A model generated the notes under the pieces. The model was not told the DNA's origin. It did no database searches and saw only the letters and a program-made list of their open reading frames with translations. From JAMLHH01 sp037189845 (lineage in GTDB: Bacteria; Bacteroidota; Bacteroidia; Chitinophagales; JADIYW01), in the NCBI GenBank assembly GCA_037189845.1, contig JBBCIS010000009.1, positions 1 to 64,000 on the forward strand: DNA of 64,000 bases. Reading direction: 5' to 3'. Of this stretch, positions 16,757 to 27,021 are shown in pieces (the first letter of the stretch is position 1; each line of letters starts with the position of its first letter). The translations under genes and the position numbers were made by a program.

Positions 16757-19700
16757 TTATTTCACTTCAGTCTCTTTTCCTTTATTTCTCCATTTCTCAT
16801 AATCAAATAAGATCGGAGCAGCAATAAAGATAGAAGAGTATGTACCAATGACAATACCTATAATCATCGCAAAAGAGAAGCTTTTTAATGACTCACCTCC
16901 GAAAAAGAACAGGATAATCAACGAAATCAATGTAGTGATACCTGTTACGAATGTTCTGGATAATGTACTGTTGATTGCGTTATTGACTATGGAATTCAAT
17001 GGCAGATTCTGTGTTTTTTCCGCAAGGAATTCTCTCAACCTGTCATAAATAACTACGGTGTCATTCAATGAATAACCTATTACTGTTAATAACGCAGCGA
17101 TAAATGTCTGATCCACTTCCATTGAGAATGGTAAAATTCCATGTAACAATGAGTAAATAGCCAACAATAAAACTGCGTCATGTGCTGTAGAAATGATCGC
17201 ACCAATAGAGTAACCAAATGTTCTGAATCGGACCAAGATATATAAGAAGATTCCTAAAATAGACAGGATAACTGCCCAGGTAGAACTTTTGATGATATCT
17301 ACAGAGATCGTAGGATCTACTTTTTGCTGACTCAGCAAATTGATTTGCTTGAAGCTTTGATAAGAAGTATTTGCAGGTAAATATTCCTGTAAACCTAAGT
17401 ATAATGTGCTGTCTGCCAGATGGTCGCTTTCTGTGCTGTTCTTATCAATTAAATAAGAAGTCGTGACTTTCACCTGATTAGCAGCACCGATAGTTTTTAC
17501 AATAGTACCACCACCAAATACATTATCTAATTTCCCTTTGATTTCTTCAGTGCCAATAGGCTGCTCAAATCTTACTTTGTACTCTCTACCACCTTTGAAG
17601 TCAACTCCCAGCTCAAACCCTCTCGTTACAAATGAAGCAATACCTGCAATGATAATGATCATAGAGAACAGATAGCTGATTTTTCTCTTACCGATAAAGT
17701 CAAAGTTGACATTGGCAAGGAATGATTCAGAGAATTTAGTAGAAACTTTCAAATCACGACCAGTACTCAACCATCTATCGATGAGCAAACTTGAAATCAG
17801 GATCGCTGTGAAAAGAGTAGTAATCAAACCGATGATCAGAGTAGTAGCAAACCCTTTGATAGGACCCATACCGATCACGAAGAGAATCACCCCTGTAATC
17901 ATTGATGTAAGGTTACTGTCAATAATCGCAGGTAATGAGAATTTGAAACCATTAGCAATAGATTTGGAAATGGAATTCCCTAGTCTTAGCTCTTCTTTGA
18001 TACGCTCATAGATCAGTACGTTGGCATCAATCGCCATACCCATTGTCAATACGATACCCGCGATACCAGGTAATGTCAGTGTAGATCCTAATGTAGCCAT
18101 GATACCAATGATCAGGAACATGTTCATGATCAGAACGACTACTGCAATAACACCACCAGTGCTATAGAAGAATATAACGAATCCAACAATCAGAACGAAA
18201 CCTGCCAGCATGGATAATAAACCTGCTTCGATGGATTCAGCGCCCAATGTTGCTCCGATCATTTCTTCTTCTACGATATTTGCAGAAGCAGGAAGCTTAC
18301 CGATTTTTAAGATATTAGATAAGTCAGTGGCTTCTTCCTGAGTAAAATTACCTGATATAGAAGAACTACCTCCACCGATTTCTTCATTTACATTAGGGGC
18401 AGAATATACTGCATTATCCACAACGATAGCAATATTTCTACCTACGTTGCTTCCTGTCATTTTTTTCCATTTGTTAGCCCCCTCACGAGTCATTTTCATG
18501 CCGATCGTGGTTTTTCCGAACTGGTCAAGATCCGGTTTAGAGCTTTCTACTGCTCCCCCATCTATAAATGGTTTATCAGTATTAGGTCTTTTCTTGATGG
18601 CATACAGCTCAAAAGTATTGTGTTTTTCACCGATAGGTTTTGCCCCCCACATAAACTCCACATCTTTAGGGAATTTATTTTTCACTTCAGGAATACTTAG
18701 ATATCTATTTACTTTTGCAGTGTCAATATTTAAGGCATAACCAACAATCGGAGATTCAATATATCTGTTGTTTTGATCGATTGCCGGCATCAAAACTGCA
18801 AACAAAGGAGCTTCCTGTTGGAATTTCTCTCTTGTAGCAGCAGTGTCTTCAGCTGCCGGGGTTATGTTGTCTAAAAGATCCAGGGAGGTATCTTTTGGAG
18901 TTTCCCCGATGATGTCATCTAAACTTTGAGTAGCAGCTGGTGCAGTAGCTACAGCTGAATCTGCACTTGTTACAGCATTTGATTTATTAGCAAACTGAAG
19001 ATATAATTTCAATGCATCATTCGCCTCATTGAAAGAACCTCCTAATTCTGTAGCTTTATATGTTTCCCAAAACTCTAAGCTCGCAGTCGCCTGTAGCATG
19101 TTTCTTACACGGGCAGGATTATCTACACCACCTATTTCCACTGTAATACGGCCTTTACGCGGCTCTAAAGTCACATTTGGCTGTTTCAGACCAAACTGGT
19201 CGATACGTGTGCTGATAATATTGTATGTTCTTTGGATAGCATGCGCGGATTCTTCTCTGATGTATTTCAGAACGTCGTCATCAGATGAAGTCGATGTAAG
19301 CACTTCACTGTTGGTTCTGTTCGCAAAATAATCCGCAAGTTTTGCTGAAGGATTTTTTTCCTTCAGAGCTTTTACAAACAATGTGATGAAGTCGTCAGAG
19401 CTTTGTGACATACGAGCTTCAGCAGTGTTTAATGCTTCAGTAAATACAGGGCTGGTATTGCCGTCAGAAAGAGATATCAGCAATTCTTTGATATTCACCT
19501 GTAATACAGCTGACATACCACCTTGTAAGTCAAGACCTAAGTCGAGCTGATTTTCTTTTACTTTCTTGAAAGTAGATCCCAGAAATACTTTCTCAGGAGC
19601 AAGAGAATCTAAATATCTGTTTTTGTATTCTATCCTTGCTTTGTGAATAGAATCCTTGTACAGGAATTGCTGGATAGGATCGCCAGGGAATAAGACATTA

Positions 19701-19843
19701 GGATCTTCTGACGGAACATTCGCTTCAGCTAAAGCTATTGCTTTGTTTTCAATCTGGTTTGCTTTCCAGGTAAAGAGCAATTGGTAAGTGCATATTGCAA
19801 TCAATAATAGTGCAATTACTCTAATAAAACCTTTTCCTTGCAT
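16757..19843 (-). CDS. secDF: Protein translocase subunit SecDF (fused)
   Basis: 1028 residues, a SecD-SecF fusion usual in Bacteroidota. The SecD half has an N-terminal membrane segment, the GLDLQGGM motif and a large periplasmic part with an Ala/Asp-rich insert (about 285-340, SAVATAPAATQ). It ends in a membrane block containing GMAIDANVLIYERIKEE. The SecF half begins near NVNFDFIGKRK and carries GVDFKGGREY and a second membrane block with YSLNDTVVIYDRLRE. SecDF uses the proton gradient to help pull proteins across the inner membrane. Single gene with its own promoter and terminator. Confidence 0.97.
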   Translation of the reverse strand: MQGKGFIRVIALLLIAICTYQLLFTWKANQIENKAIALAEANVPSEDPNVLFPGDPIQQFLYKDSIHKARIEYKNRYLDSLAPEKVFLGSTFKKVKENQLDLGLDLQGGMSAVLQVNIKELLISLSDGNTSPVFTEALNTAEARMSQSSDDFITLFVKALKEKNPSAKLADYFANRTNSEVLTSTSSDDDVLKYIREESAHAIQRTYNIISTRIDQFGLKQPNVTLEPRKGRITVEIGGVDNPARVRNMLQATASLEFWETYKATELGGSFNEANDALKLYLQFANKSNAVTSADSAVATAPAATQSLDDIIGETPKDTSLDLLDNITPAAEDTAATREKFQQEAPLFAVLMPAIDQNNRYIESPIVGYALNIDTAKVNRYLSIPEVKNKFPKDVEFMWGAKPIGEKHNTFELYAIKKRPNTDKPFIDGGAVESSKPDLDQFGKTTIGMKMTREGANKWKKMTGSNVGRNIAIVVDNAVYSAPNVNEEIGGGSSSISGNFTQEEATDLSNILKIGKLPASANIVEEEMIGATLGAESIEAGLLSMLAGFVLIVGFVIFFYSTGGVIAVVVLIMNMFLIIGIMATLGSTLTLPGIAGIVLTMGMAIDANVLIYERIKEELRLGNSISKSIANGFKFSLPAIIDSNLTSMITGVILFVIGMGPIKGFATTLIIGLITTLFTAILISSLLIDRWLSTGRDLKVSTKFSESFLANVNFDFIGKRKISYLFSMIIIIAGIASFVTRGFELGVDFKGGREYKVRFEQPIGTEEIKGKLDNVFGGGTIVKTIGAANQVKVTTSYLIDKNSTESDHLADSTLYLGLQEYLPANTSYQSFKQINLLSQQKVDPTISVDIIKSSTWAVILSILGIFLYILVRFRTFGYSIGAIISTAHDAVLLLAIYSLLHGILPFSMEVDQTFIAALLTVIGYSLNDTVVIYDRLREFLAEKTQNLPLNSIVNNAINSTLSRTFVTGITTLISLIILFFFGGESLKSFSFAMIIGIVIGTYSSIFIAAPILFDYEKWRNKGKETEVK

Positions 19844-19879
19844 ATATGGATATAATCAGTTCTTAAAAAAGTTAAGGCG

Positions 19880-19887
19880 CAAATATA
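19880..19887 (-). promoter_or_regulatory. -7 box of secDF
   Basis: TATATTTG on the minus strand, 36 nt before the ATG; the -33 is weak. Confidence 0.5.
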
Positions 19888-19933
19888 CAGTATTTGACAA
19901 TTAAAAATAAAAATAGATAGAGTAGTATTTAAC

Positions 19934-21490
19934 TTAATTTTTATACACCTTATTAGCATGTGAATATTTAGATGTACTCACCTGTATAAAGTACACTCCG
20001 GCTGGTAAAATACTCCAGTCTGCCTCATATTCCTGTGTTGTGAAACTCCTTGATTTTATTACTATTTGGCCTTGTGCGTTAAAGATGGAAACGTGATAAG
20101 GTTCGTATGTTTTTTCCAGTGTCAGCATTACTTTTTCCGGGCTGGTCCTGATCGAACGTACCAGCGTTGTCTGCTGGTTGACATTAGTAGCATATGGCAA
20201 TAAATAGAAATCGTATTCGATGTTTTCCCCTTCAGTGACTTCAAAACTTACGGATTTATCCTGATAATCAGGAGATTTTGCCGTCAGAGTTATTGTACCA
20301 GAGCTGATAGCACCGGTTTTATATGTCCCGTCAAAGTTTGTTCTGCTGAGCTTTTCCGAATTTGAAAGGCTGACAGTTGCTCCGTTTATCGGTTCACTGG
20401 TATTTAAATCATATACTTTACCAAAAAATCTGCTGGCTCTTTTGTAATCAGGTCTTAAAACATACAACCCATCTTCAATATCAGATGCAATAATTAATCC
20501 TGAAGGAAAATATGGGAATACTCCCCAGCAGCCGTTGAAGCCGTCACCTGAAAAGTTTGGAGAAGTATCGAATTTGTCTATCTCCACAATATTTTCGGGA
20601 ACAGATGCATCAGCAATTAAAACACCTTCCGTATAATGAGAAACGACCAGATAATCATCTATTACATGGACATTGTGCGGGATCGATTGTTCATCCGGGC
20701 GGATCTTAAATTCCTCCAGTAACTGTATATCAGTCAGATCCGAAACATCAAATGCAGCAATAGTTGTCGCAGTTTTCTCATCAGTGGTAAATAATGTCTT
20801 GCTGTCATCTGATAACCATGAATTATGGCTAAAACGCCCCGGAGTAAAGAATTGTGTGATTTTCACCGGAGCAGCTTTGTTGCTGACATTCCAGACTGAA
20901 ATATATCCCTGATAAATATTGCTTGCCCATAAGGTATCATTTCGTACAAATCCGTCATGTATATATTCCGTGGAAGTAAAGCCTTTGTATACAGGATTTA
21001 ACGGATCAGAATTCAGGTCAAAAATGTAACATCCTTGTTTAGTACCGCCAAACAGGTACAAAAAACCTGCTTCATCTATATACAAAGTGTGTCCGCGGAT
21101 AATATCATTGTTAGGGCCTCTGAAATTTTTAGTAGGAATACCGGTCTTAATATTTCTGAGGTCAACAATCGTAATACCTGTTTCTGCCGAGCTGTTATCA
21201 TGGACGATATAGGCGTAATCTTTCCATGTTTTAATTTCCCTCCAATATCCGTGAGGGCCTTCTATCCAGTGAATCTGCTCAGGGTTTTCGGGAACAGAAA
21301 TATCTACAATAGAAGTTCCGTTGTAAGTACCAACCAATGCATATTCATCACCATCAGGAGCAGTATATCCCCAGATGCTGCTTAGGTTATGGTCATATTT
21401 CAGCTGACCCACCAACTGAATCTTTTGTGCAAATGATGATGTGAGTGATAGTGAAAATACAATCACCGGTAACAAAAACAGCTTTTTCAC
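19934..21490 (-). CDS. Choice-of-anchor B beta-propeller protein with T9SS sorting domain
   Basis: 518 residues. A Sec signal peptide (to SFAQ) is followed by a LVIVD-type beta-propeller (about 20-345) with repeated blades such as VDISVPENPEQIHWIEG and IADASVPENIVEID, as in choice-of-anchor B proteins. Then comes a carboxypeptidase-regulatory-like beta-sandwich (about 353-428, GKVYDLNTSEPINGATVSLS). The C-terminal T9SS type A-like sorting domain ends LPAGVYFIQVS...KVYKN. It is probably exported by type IX secretion to the cell surface or medium. It starts 2 nt after the preceding gene, the last of the guaA operon. Confidence 0.82.
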   Translation of the reverse strand: MKKLFLLPVIVFSLSLTSSFAQKIQLVGQLKYDHNLSSIWGYTAPDGDEYALVGTYNGTSIVDISVPENPEQIHWIEGPHGYWREIKTWKDYAYIVHDNSSAETGITIVDLRNIKTGIPTKNFRGPNNDIIRGHTLYIDEAGFLYLFGGTKQGCYIFDLNSDPLNPVYKGFTSTEYIHDGFVRNDTLWASNIYQGYISVWNVSNKAAPVKITQFFTPGRFSHNSWLSDDSKTLFTTDEKTATTIAAFDVSDLTDIQLLEEFKIRPDEQSIPHNVHVIDDYLVVSHYTEGVLIADASVPENIVEIDKFDTSPNFSGDGFNGCWGVFPYFPSGLIIASDIEDGLYVLRPDYKRASRFFGKVYDLNTSEPINGATVSLSNSEKLSRTNFDGTYKTGAISSGTITLTAKSPDYQDKSVSFEVTEGENIEYDFYLLPYATNVNQQTTLVRSIRTSPEKVMLTLEKTYEPYHVSIFNAQGQIVIKSRSFTTQEYEADWSILPAGVYFIQVSTSKYSHANKVYKN

Positions 21491-21492
21491 TT

Positions 21493-22797
21493 TTAAAGTT
21501 TTACGATGTTAAACTTCCCTTTCTCGTACTTGAGAACGCCTACCTGGCTATTCGTAAAAAACTGAATGCCATTCTGATTGCTGACCGGTATGAAATCGAA
21601 ATTGTAATAATAAGGTTTCAGACCTAACTGTACAGATGTCGTCACATCAGAGAGTCTGCCTTTGTCAGCAGTGGTCATAATGAAATTCATCAGGTCATAA
21701 CCCATATATACATTTGAGTTCTCTTCCATTTGATAATCCTCTGCAAATCTGGAGGAAAATCCTTCTTTTTCAGCTTTGGTCTTTGTTGCTAACTGAATTG
21801 TAGGTATATAAATACTCGGATTGGGTTGGGCTTCATTTTCCAAACCTCTGAATCCTGACCAGGAAGGCAATCCTAATATATAAGGAGGGAACGGAGATCC
21901 GTATAACTTAGCCAGTGTACTTTTTACAAATGATTCCTTATCAGATGCTATAAATACAATATTAGTAGCTGTAGGCTGGAAAAAAGAGATCGTTTCACCG
22001 TTTTCATTGACTATAGACTGAGTATTTCTGATAATTTCAGGTTTTACATTCAGCTCATTTTTAAGAAATCTTTCAATAGATTTTACAATGATTGCAGATG
22101 AGTCATCATTATTGTCCTGAATAATCTGAATATGTGCTTCAGGATAAAGATGCTGAATTTTTACAAAAAGCTGTTCAGTCTGATGACTTACACCTGGTAA
22201 TGCGGCATAAAAATTTTCTGCTGTCTGTGATATTTCTGTAGTGAAAGGACTGAAAACCGGAATGTTTTTTTCGGTTGAATATTTCAGGATTTCCTTAGAA
22301 ATACGATTGGTGGAACCGCTGACAATCACATCTATATCCGGGAAAGGTCTTTCTGACAATAACTTCTTTGTCTGATAATCAGCGTTTGCATCATCCAGAA
22401 TGAAGATATTGATCTTATTGCTTTTGTTTCTGAAATCATCTGCCGCCATTTTCAATCCCATATAGAAATCCAGAGACTGAGTCATTTCAGGAGACAAGTC
22501 CACATTGACATCTATCTGATAAGGCGTATAATTCAAAGGAATTTTATCTGTCATAAAAGGCAGCAATACAGCTATGTTGTATGAACCTTTGCTAACAACA
22601 TCCTTTTTTACAGGAACAACTTCTTCTACTTCTTTTTCTTTTGCAGGAGTTTCCGGAACTGTAGCTACCGGCGGGGTCTTCTCTTCCTGAGTTTGCTTAG
22701 GATGATAAATAGGTGTGTTGGTAGTACTTGTCGATTTTGAAGAACTACAAGCTGCCAATATTAAAGAAAATAAAACTAAAGAAGACCAGTTTTTCAT
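21493..22797 (-). CDS. Lipoprotein with periplasmic-binding-protein type 1 fold
   Basis: 434 residues. Signal peptide with lipobox ILAAC (Cys17) and a Ser/Thr then Pro/Glu/Val-rich linker. The main domain (about 72-434) resembles type 1 periplasmic receptors of branched-chain amino-acid ABC transporters: IAVLLPF start, LDFYMGLKMAADDF, IDVIVSGSTN and KNIPVFSPFT. Bacteroidota often place such a receptor, sometimes with LysM repeats, next to guaA (from memory); LysM is absent here and no transporter genes are near. Ligand unknown; it may act in the envelope rather than in transport. Confidence 0.78.
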   Translation of the reverse strand: MKNWSSLVLFSLILAACSSSKSTSTTNTPIYHPKQTQEEKTPPVATVPETPAKEKEVEEVVPVKKDVVSKGSYNIAVLLPFMTDKIPLNYTPYQIDVNVDLSPEMTQSLDFYMGLKMAADDFRNKSNKINIFILDDANADYQTKKLLSERPFPDIDVIVSGSTNRISKEILKYSTEKNIPVFSPFTTEISQTAENFYAALPGVSHQTEQLFVKIQHLYPEAHIQIIQDNNDDSSAIIVKSIERFLKNELNVKPEIIRNTQSIVNENGETISFFQPTATNIVFIASDKESFVKSTLAKLYGSPFPPYILGLPSWSGFRGLENEAQPNPSIYIPTIQLATKTKAEKEGFSSRFAEDYQMEENSNVYMGYDLMNFIMTTADKGRLSDVTTSVQLGLKPYYYNFDFIPVSNQNGIQFFTNSQVGVLKYEKGKFNIVKL

Positions 22798-22800
22798 ATA

Positions 22801-24330
22801 TTATTCCCATTCTATAGTAGCCGGCGGCTTAGAGCTGATATCATAAACAACTCTGTTGACACCTTTTACCTGATTGATAATTTCATTACTAACTTTTGCC
22901 AGAAACTCATAAGGTAAATGACACCAGTCCGCTGTCATTCCATCCACTGATGTGACTGCTCTGAGTGCCACTGCATTCTCATAAGTTCTTTCATCACCCA
23001 TTACACCAACGGATTGCACGGGTAAAAGTATTACCCCAGCCTGCCAGACCTTATTGTATAATCCGCTTTCTTTCAATCCATTGATAAAAATATGATCCGC
23101 TTTTTGAAGCAGTTCTACTTTCTCCGGTGTTATATCTCCTAAAATACGGATTCCCAGACCCGGGCCAGGGAAGGGATGCCTGTGTAAAATATTTTCAGGG
23201 AGATTCAATGCTGCTCCTACCCTTCTCACTTCATCTTTGAAAAGCTTTCTGAGCGGCTCTACTATTTTTAAAGACATTTTCTCCGGTAAGCCACCCACGT
23301 TGTGGTGAGATTTTATTTTAGCAGCAGGACCATAAACGGATACAGACTCTATTACATCCGGATAGATCGTTCCCTGTGCCAGCCAGTGCACATCTTTTAA
23401 TTCTGCAGCTTGCTCCTGAAATATGTCGATAAAAGTTTTTCCGATAGCTTTACGTTTGTCTTCAGGATCAGTTTTACCTTTCAATGATTCCATAAACTGA
23501 GCGGTAGAATCTACGCCAATCACATTTAATCCTAAAGTTTTATAGCTGTCCAAAACGTCGTTGTATTCATTATATCTCAACAAACCGTTATTGATAAAAA
23601 TACAAGTCAGGTTTTTGCCGATAGCTTTGTGTAGCAATAATGCTGCCACACTCGAATCCACACCACCTGAAAGTCCTAATACAACCTTCTGATTCCCAAC
23701 AGTATTTCTGATCTCCTGTACACTGGTTTCAATGTATGAATCAGGTGTCCAGCTTTGCTCGCAACCACAGATATCTACTACAAAATTTTTCAATAACTGA
23801 AGACCTTCCAATGAATGTGTCACCTCCGGGTGGAACTGAATCCCATATACAGGAAGATTTTCCAGCTGATAACCCGCTACAGGAATACTTTCTGTATTGG
23901 CCAGCAGCGTGGAACCACCAGGCATTTGTGTAATGGAATCAGCGTGTGACATCCATACCTGAGAGTTTAATGACAAGCCTTTGAATAAATCGTTGTCCGT
24001 ATTGATATAGTCGAGATTAGCTCTTCCGTATTCTCTTTTGTTGGATTTTTCGACCTTACCACCTAGTTTGTGGGCAATATATTGTGCGCCGTAGCAAATT
24101 CCCAGAACCGGCAATTTTCCTATGAAATCTTCTACAGGAAATTGTAATGCATTTTCATCTCTTACAGAGAACGGACTCCCCGCCAGGATAATTCCTTTGA
24201 CATCGGTCCAGTCAGAAATTTGTGCATTGAAGGGAACAATTTCACAATAAATGTTCAGCTCTCTCACGCGTCGTGCAATCAACTGTGTGTATTGGGAGCC
24301 AAAGTCGAAGATTAAAATACGGTTGTTCAT
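22801..24330 (-). CDS. guaA: GMP synthase (glutamine-hydrolysing)
   Basis: 509 residues, normal length. The class I glutamine amidotransferase domain carries the catalytic Cys in GICYGAQYIA and the His/Glu in QFHPEVTHS. The ATP-pyrophosphatase domain has the P-loop GLSGGVDSSV and the C-terminal dimerisation domain ends in PPATIEWE. It converts XMP to GMP. First gene of an apparent operon with the receptor-fold lipoprotein (3-nt gap) and the T9SS propeller. The -7 box lies only 7 nt before the ATG, so the mRNA is probably leaderless. Confidence 0.98.
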   Translation of the reverse strand: MNNRILIFDFGSQYTQLIARRVRELNIYCEIVPFNAQISDWTDVKGIILAGSPFSVRDENALQFPVEDFIGKLPVLGICYGAQYIAHKLGGKVEKSNKREYGRANLDYINTDNDLFKGLSLNSQVWMSHADSITQMPGGSTLLANTESIPVAGYQLENLPVYGIQFHPEVTHSLEGLQLLKNFVVDICGCEQSWTPDSYIETSVQEIRNTVGNQKVVLGLSGGVDSSVAALLLHKAIGKNLTCIFINNGLLRYNEYNDVLDSYKTLGLNVIGVDSTAQFMESLKGKTDPEDKRKAIGKTFIDIFQEQAAELKDVHWLAQGTIYPDVIESVSVYGPAAKIKSHHNVGGLPEKMSLKIVEPLRKLFKDEVRRVGAALNLPENILHRHPFPGPGLGIRILGDITPEKVELLQKADHIFINGLKESGLYNKVWQAGVILLPVQSVGVMGDERTYENAVALRAVTSVDGMTADWCHLPYEFLAKVSNEIINQVKGVNRVVYDISSKPPATIEWE

Positions 24331-24337
24331 TGCCAGG

Positions 24338-24366
24338 CAAAGTTAGTGCATTCGAATAAATTTCAA
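24338..24366 (-). promoter_or_regulatory. Promoter of guaA
   Basis: On the minus strand TTG (24366-24364), an 18-nt spacer, then TAACTTTG (24345-24338). The box ends 7 nt before the start codon, predicting a leaderless transcript. Confidence 0.55.
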
Positions 24367-24427
24367 CCAAGTTTCTTTCGCAACTGTATACCGTATTGTT
24401 AAATTAGTGAGAAATCTGAAAGCCGTT

Positions 24428-24853
24428 ATGAGTATTTGGAAAGTTGCCGTCACTGCAGACATGTTAAATGCAAACAAGAAACAAGATATGGTATCTCACT
24501 TAGGAATAGAATTTACCGAAGTAGGCGAGGATTTCGTTGCAGGTAAGATGCCGGTAGATCATCGTACCCACCAGCCGATGGGTATTTTACATGGAGGAGC
24601 ACATGTGGTTTTGGCTGAAACTTTAGGAAGTGTGGCGGCCAATCTTACATTAGAGCCGGGCAAAGCATATGCAGTAGGTCTGGATATCAACAGCAACCAT
24701 CTCAAAAGCATCAGAGAAGGAAATGTGTATGGCGTTGCAAGACCTATTCATATAGGCGGAACGACTCAGGTATGGGAAATTAAAATCTCTGACGAAAAAG
24801 GAGCCTTGCTCAATATCAGCAGATTGACCATGTTTGTGGTGAAAACCGTATAA
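24428..24853 (+). CDS. Hotdog-fold acyl-CoA thioesterase (PaaI/MenI type)
   Basis: 141 residues from ATG 24428; a GTG at 24407 would add 7 residues but gives no family extension. The PaaI-like signature runs HRTHQPMGILHGGAHVVLAE, with the catalytic Glu in LAETLGS, followed by VGLDINSNHLKS and RLTMFVV. Members hydrolyse aryl- or acyl-CoAs; the closest pattern is 1,4-dihydroxy-2-naphthoyl-CoA hydrolase of menaquinone synthesis, but no men genes are nearby. Divergent from guaA. Confidence 0.88.
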   Translation: MSIWKVAVTADMLNANKKQDMVSHLGIEFTEVGEDFVAGKMPVDHRTHQPMGILHGGAHVVLAETLGSVAANLTLEPGKAYAVGLDINSNHLKSIREGNVYGVARPIHIGGTTQVWEIKISDEKGALLNISRLTMFVVKTV

Positions 24854-24981
24854 CTTTTCGAATCGGGCAAAAAGAACAAATAAAACCTTCATTTTTTGAA
24901 GGAGATTTCTTGCTGAAGAGCTGATAAATATCAAGGTCTTAATATATTCTCATATATTTACTATACTAAACCAAACGACCT

Positions 24982-27021
24982 TTGAAACTGCACAATTTTA
25001 TTCCATTTCTGATTTTATTGGTATTTGCTGATGCGAATGCTCAAAAGTTAGAGTACAGCGAGCAAGCTTATAAAAACAGACAAGCTGAATACAGACAAGA
25101 CGCATTGATTAATTTTCGTTCCACTGCGATTCCTATTCAGGCATTTTTGGGACAGCCGGTAGATCAGGCTACTTTAGATGATATTTTTTCAAGAATATCG
25201 ACCAACGGAGAATTTGATTTTAACCTGGTGCAACTGGTCAGGATTTTGTTTTTTTCCAATGGTGAATATGATAGTCAGCTATTACCGGTTATTGAAAGTG
25301 TGCCATTATGGTTGACGCCTAATGAAAAAACAAGAGTTTACTGGTCAGAAAACCATATCACCATGTGGTTATCTTCTGCATGGCTATTGAAAGAAAAATA
25401 TGGAATAGATAATGATCCTGAGCTGAGAAAAAAACTGGTGCATTGCCTGGACTTGAAAATTAATTACGGTTACTACGAATTTTTCTCATCTGTATATTTC
25501 CCATATACTTTAAGCGGTTTATTGAATCTGGTAGATTTTGCTGAAGATCTTGAAATCAAGCAAAAAGCTATTCTGGCAACCAATCGCTTACTGAAAGAAG
25601 TACTGATGGTCGTCAATGATAAAGGTGGTTTCTTTCCGGCAGCAGGAAGAAATTACAGAGACAAGTACAATTCAGCTTATGGACAAAACCACAGCCACCT
25701 GATTTATCTTTTAACAGGAATGGGAGAAAAACCGGATAATGCGACTCATGCAGCAGCATTTTTAGCGACCTCTACTTTGGATATCAAAGAAATCGTGGAA
25801 TCATGGTCAGCAGAAGAAAACAGAATTTTGAACATTGGCCATCCTATTTCGGAATTGGGCCAGATCCATAAAGATTTACTGCCGAATGATAAAGTTGTTT
25901 TTCAATGGAGCGGCGGCGGATATTTTCACCCGGATGTAGCTTTGGAGACAGCTACGCTTCTGGATAGTTACAATATGTGGGAGCACAAGGAATTCAAACC
26001 GTTCAAAGATTTCAAAGGATTGCCGGTACAGCTTGCTCCCATCATTGCAAATGCTGCATCGTCTCTTTCTTACAGCTCTGTGTACATGAAAGCTGATGTG
26101 GCTATCTATAAAAATCATTCTTCGACGTTGGTTTCTGCCCAGAATTACTGGAAAGGAAGAGCCGGGTTCCAGCAATGGCCATGGGCTGCAAGCACAGGAA
26201 CGATTGGAGTAACTACGCAATCCGGGAATATTAATAATGCACTCGGAGAAGAAGACTTAAGCGCCAATTCCAATCTGCCTTATATTGAGCAAAAAGAAAA
26301 TGTAGCGCTGATCATGTATCGGCCTAAAAAAGATTTAAAGCTGTTTGGTTATGACCATCATGATGTGAGATTGTTTTGGGAGGTAGCAGGCAATAAGTAT
26401 GATGAAGTCGTTTTTGAAAATAAATGGATTATAGGCAGAGAAGGAGATAGCTATGTAGCCGTACTCAGACACTGCACAGATTTTATCAATGGAGAATATG
26501 GCTGCCAGGACCAGGATGGACAATTATGGGCTTGTGTAGTTGGCAATAAAGAAAAACACGGATCTTTTGAGCAGTTTTTACAAGTTATCCGCTCAGCTAA
26601 ATATCAGGAGAAATGGAACTATGTTTTCAATAAAGCAGAGTGGCATTACTACGGAATGATAGAAGTAGATGGTAAAAAAATAGAACATGACTGGGTAGAA
26701 GGTTTTACAGAGAAACCAGACGACCCTGAGACTGATCCGATGGTCACATCTGTCAGGGATCTGCTCGAAAGCAATAGTGTCAGCGTTTATCCTAATCCTG
26801 TAAAAGATAATTTTATCCTGTCATGGAATCAGAAAGTTCCTGCAAGCAACAGCCGTTTGCGTATTGTGGATGTTTCAGGAAGAGAGATCAGCAATCAGCA
26901 GGTAGATCTGTTACCGGGTCAGTCTATACAGATTTCTGTTCAGGGATTGAAAGCAGGTATGTATCAGGTATTACTAAATACTGATATCGGCGCGGTCGTA
27001 CAAAAAATTATTATCCAATAG
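24982..27021 (+). CDS. Large secreted T9SS-sorted protein of unknown function
   Basis: 679 residues from a TTG start; an in-frame TAA at 24967 excludes anything further upstream and the TTG begins a good signal peptide (KLHNFIPFLILLVFADANAQ). The central part is rich in aromatic and helical segments (WSENHITMWLSSAWLLKEKY, FFPAAGRNYRDKYNSAYGQN) suggestive of an alpha-toroid such as those in polysaccharide lyases and hydrolases, but no family was recognised. The last 80 residues are a T9SS type A sorting domain (VYPNPVKDNF ... LKAGMYQVLL). Upstream of a propeller and a GH105 gene, it may be part of a polysaccharide-use cluster. Confidence 0.75.
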   Translation: MKLHNFIPFLILLVFADANAQKLEYSEQAYKNRQAEYRQDALINFRSTAIPIQAFLGQPVDQATLDDIFSRISTNGEFDFNLVQLVRILFFSNGEYDSQLLPVIESVPLWLTPNEKTRVYWSENHITMWLSSAWLLKEKYGIDNDPELRKKLVHCLDLKINYGYYEFFSSVYFPYTLSGLLNLVDFAEDLEIKQKAILATNRLLKEVLMVVNDKGGFFPAAGRNYRDKYNSAYGQNHSHLIYLLTGMGEKPDNATHAAAFLATSTLDIKEIVESWSAEENRILNIGHPISELGQIHKDLLPNDKVVFQWSGGGYFHPDVALETATLLDSYNMWEHKEFKPFKDFKGLPVQLAPIIANAASSLSYSSVYMKADVAIYKNHSSTLVSAQNYWKGRAGFQQWPWAASTGTIGVTTQSGNINNALGEEDLSANSNLPYIEQKENVALIMYRPKKDLKLFGYDHHDVRLFWEVAGNKYDEVVFENKWIIGREGDSYVAVLRHCTDFINGEYGCQDQDGQLWACVVGNKEKHGSFEQFLQVIRSAKYQEKWNYVFNKAEWHYYGMIEVDGKKIEHDWVEGFTEKPDDPETDPMVTSVRDLLESNSVSVYPNPVKDNFILSWNQKVPASNSRLRIVDVSGREISNQQVDLLPGQSIQISVQGLKAGMYQVLLNTDIGAVVQKIIIQ

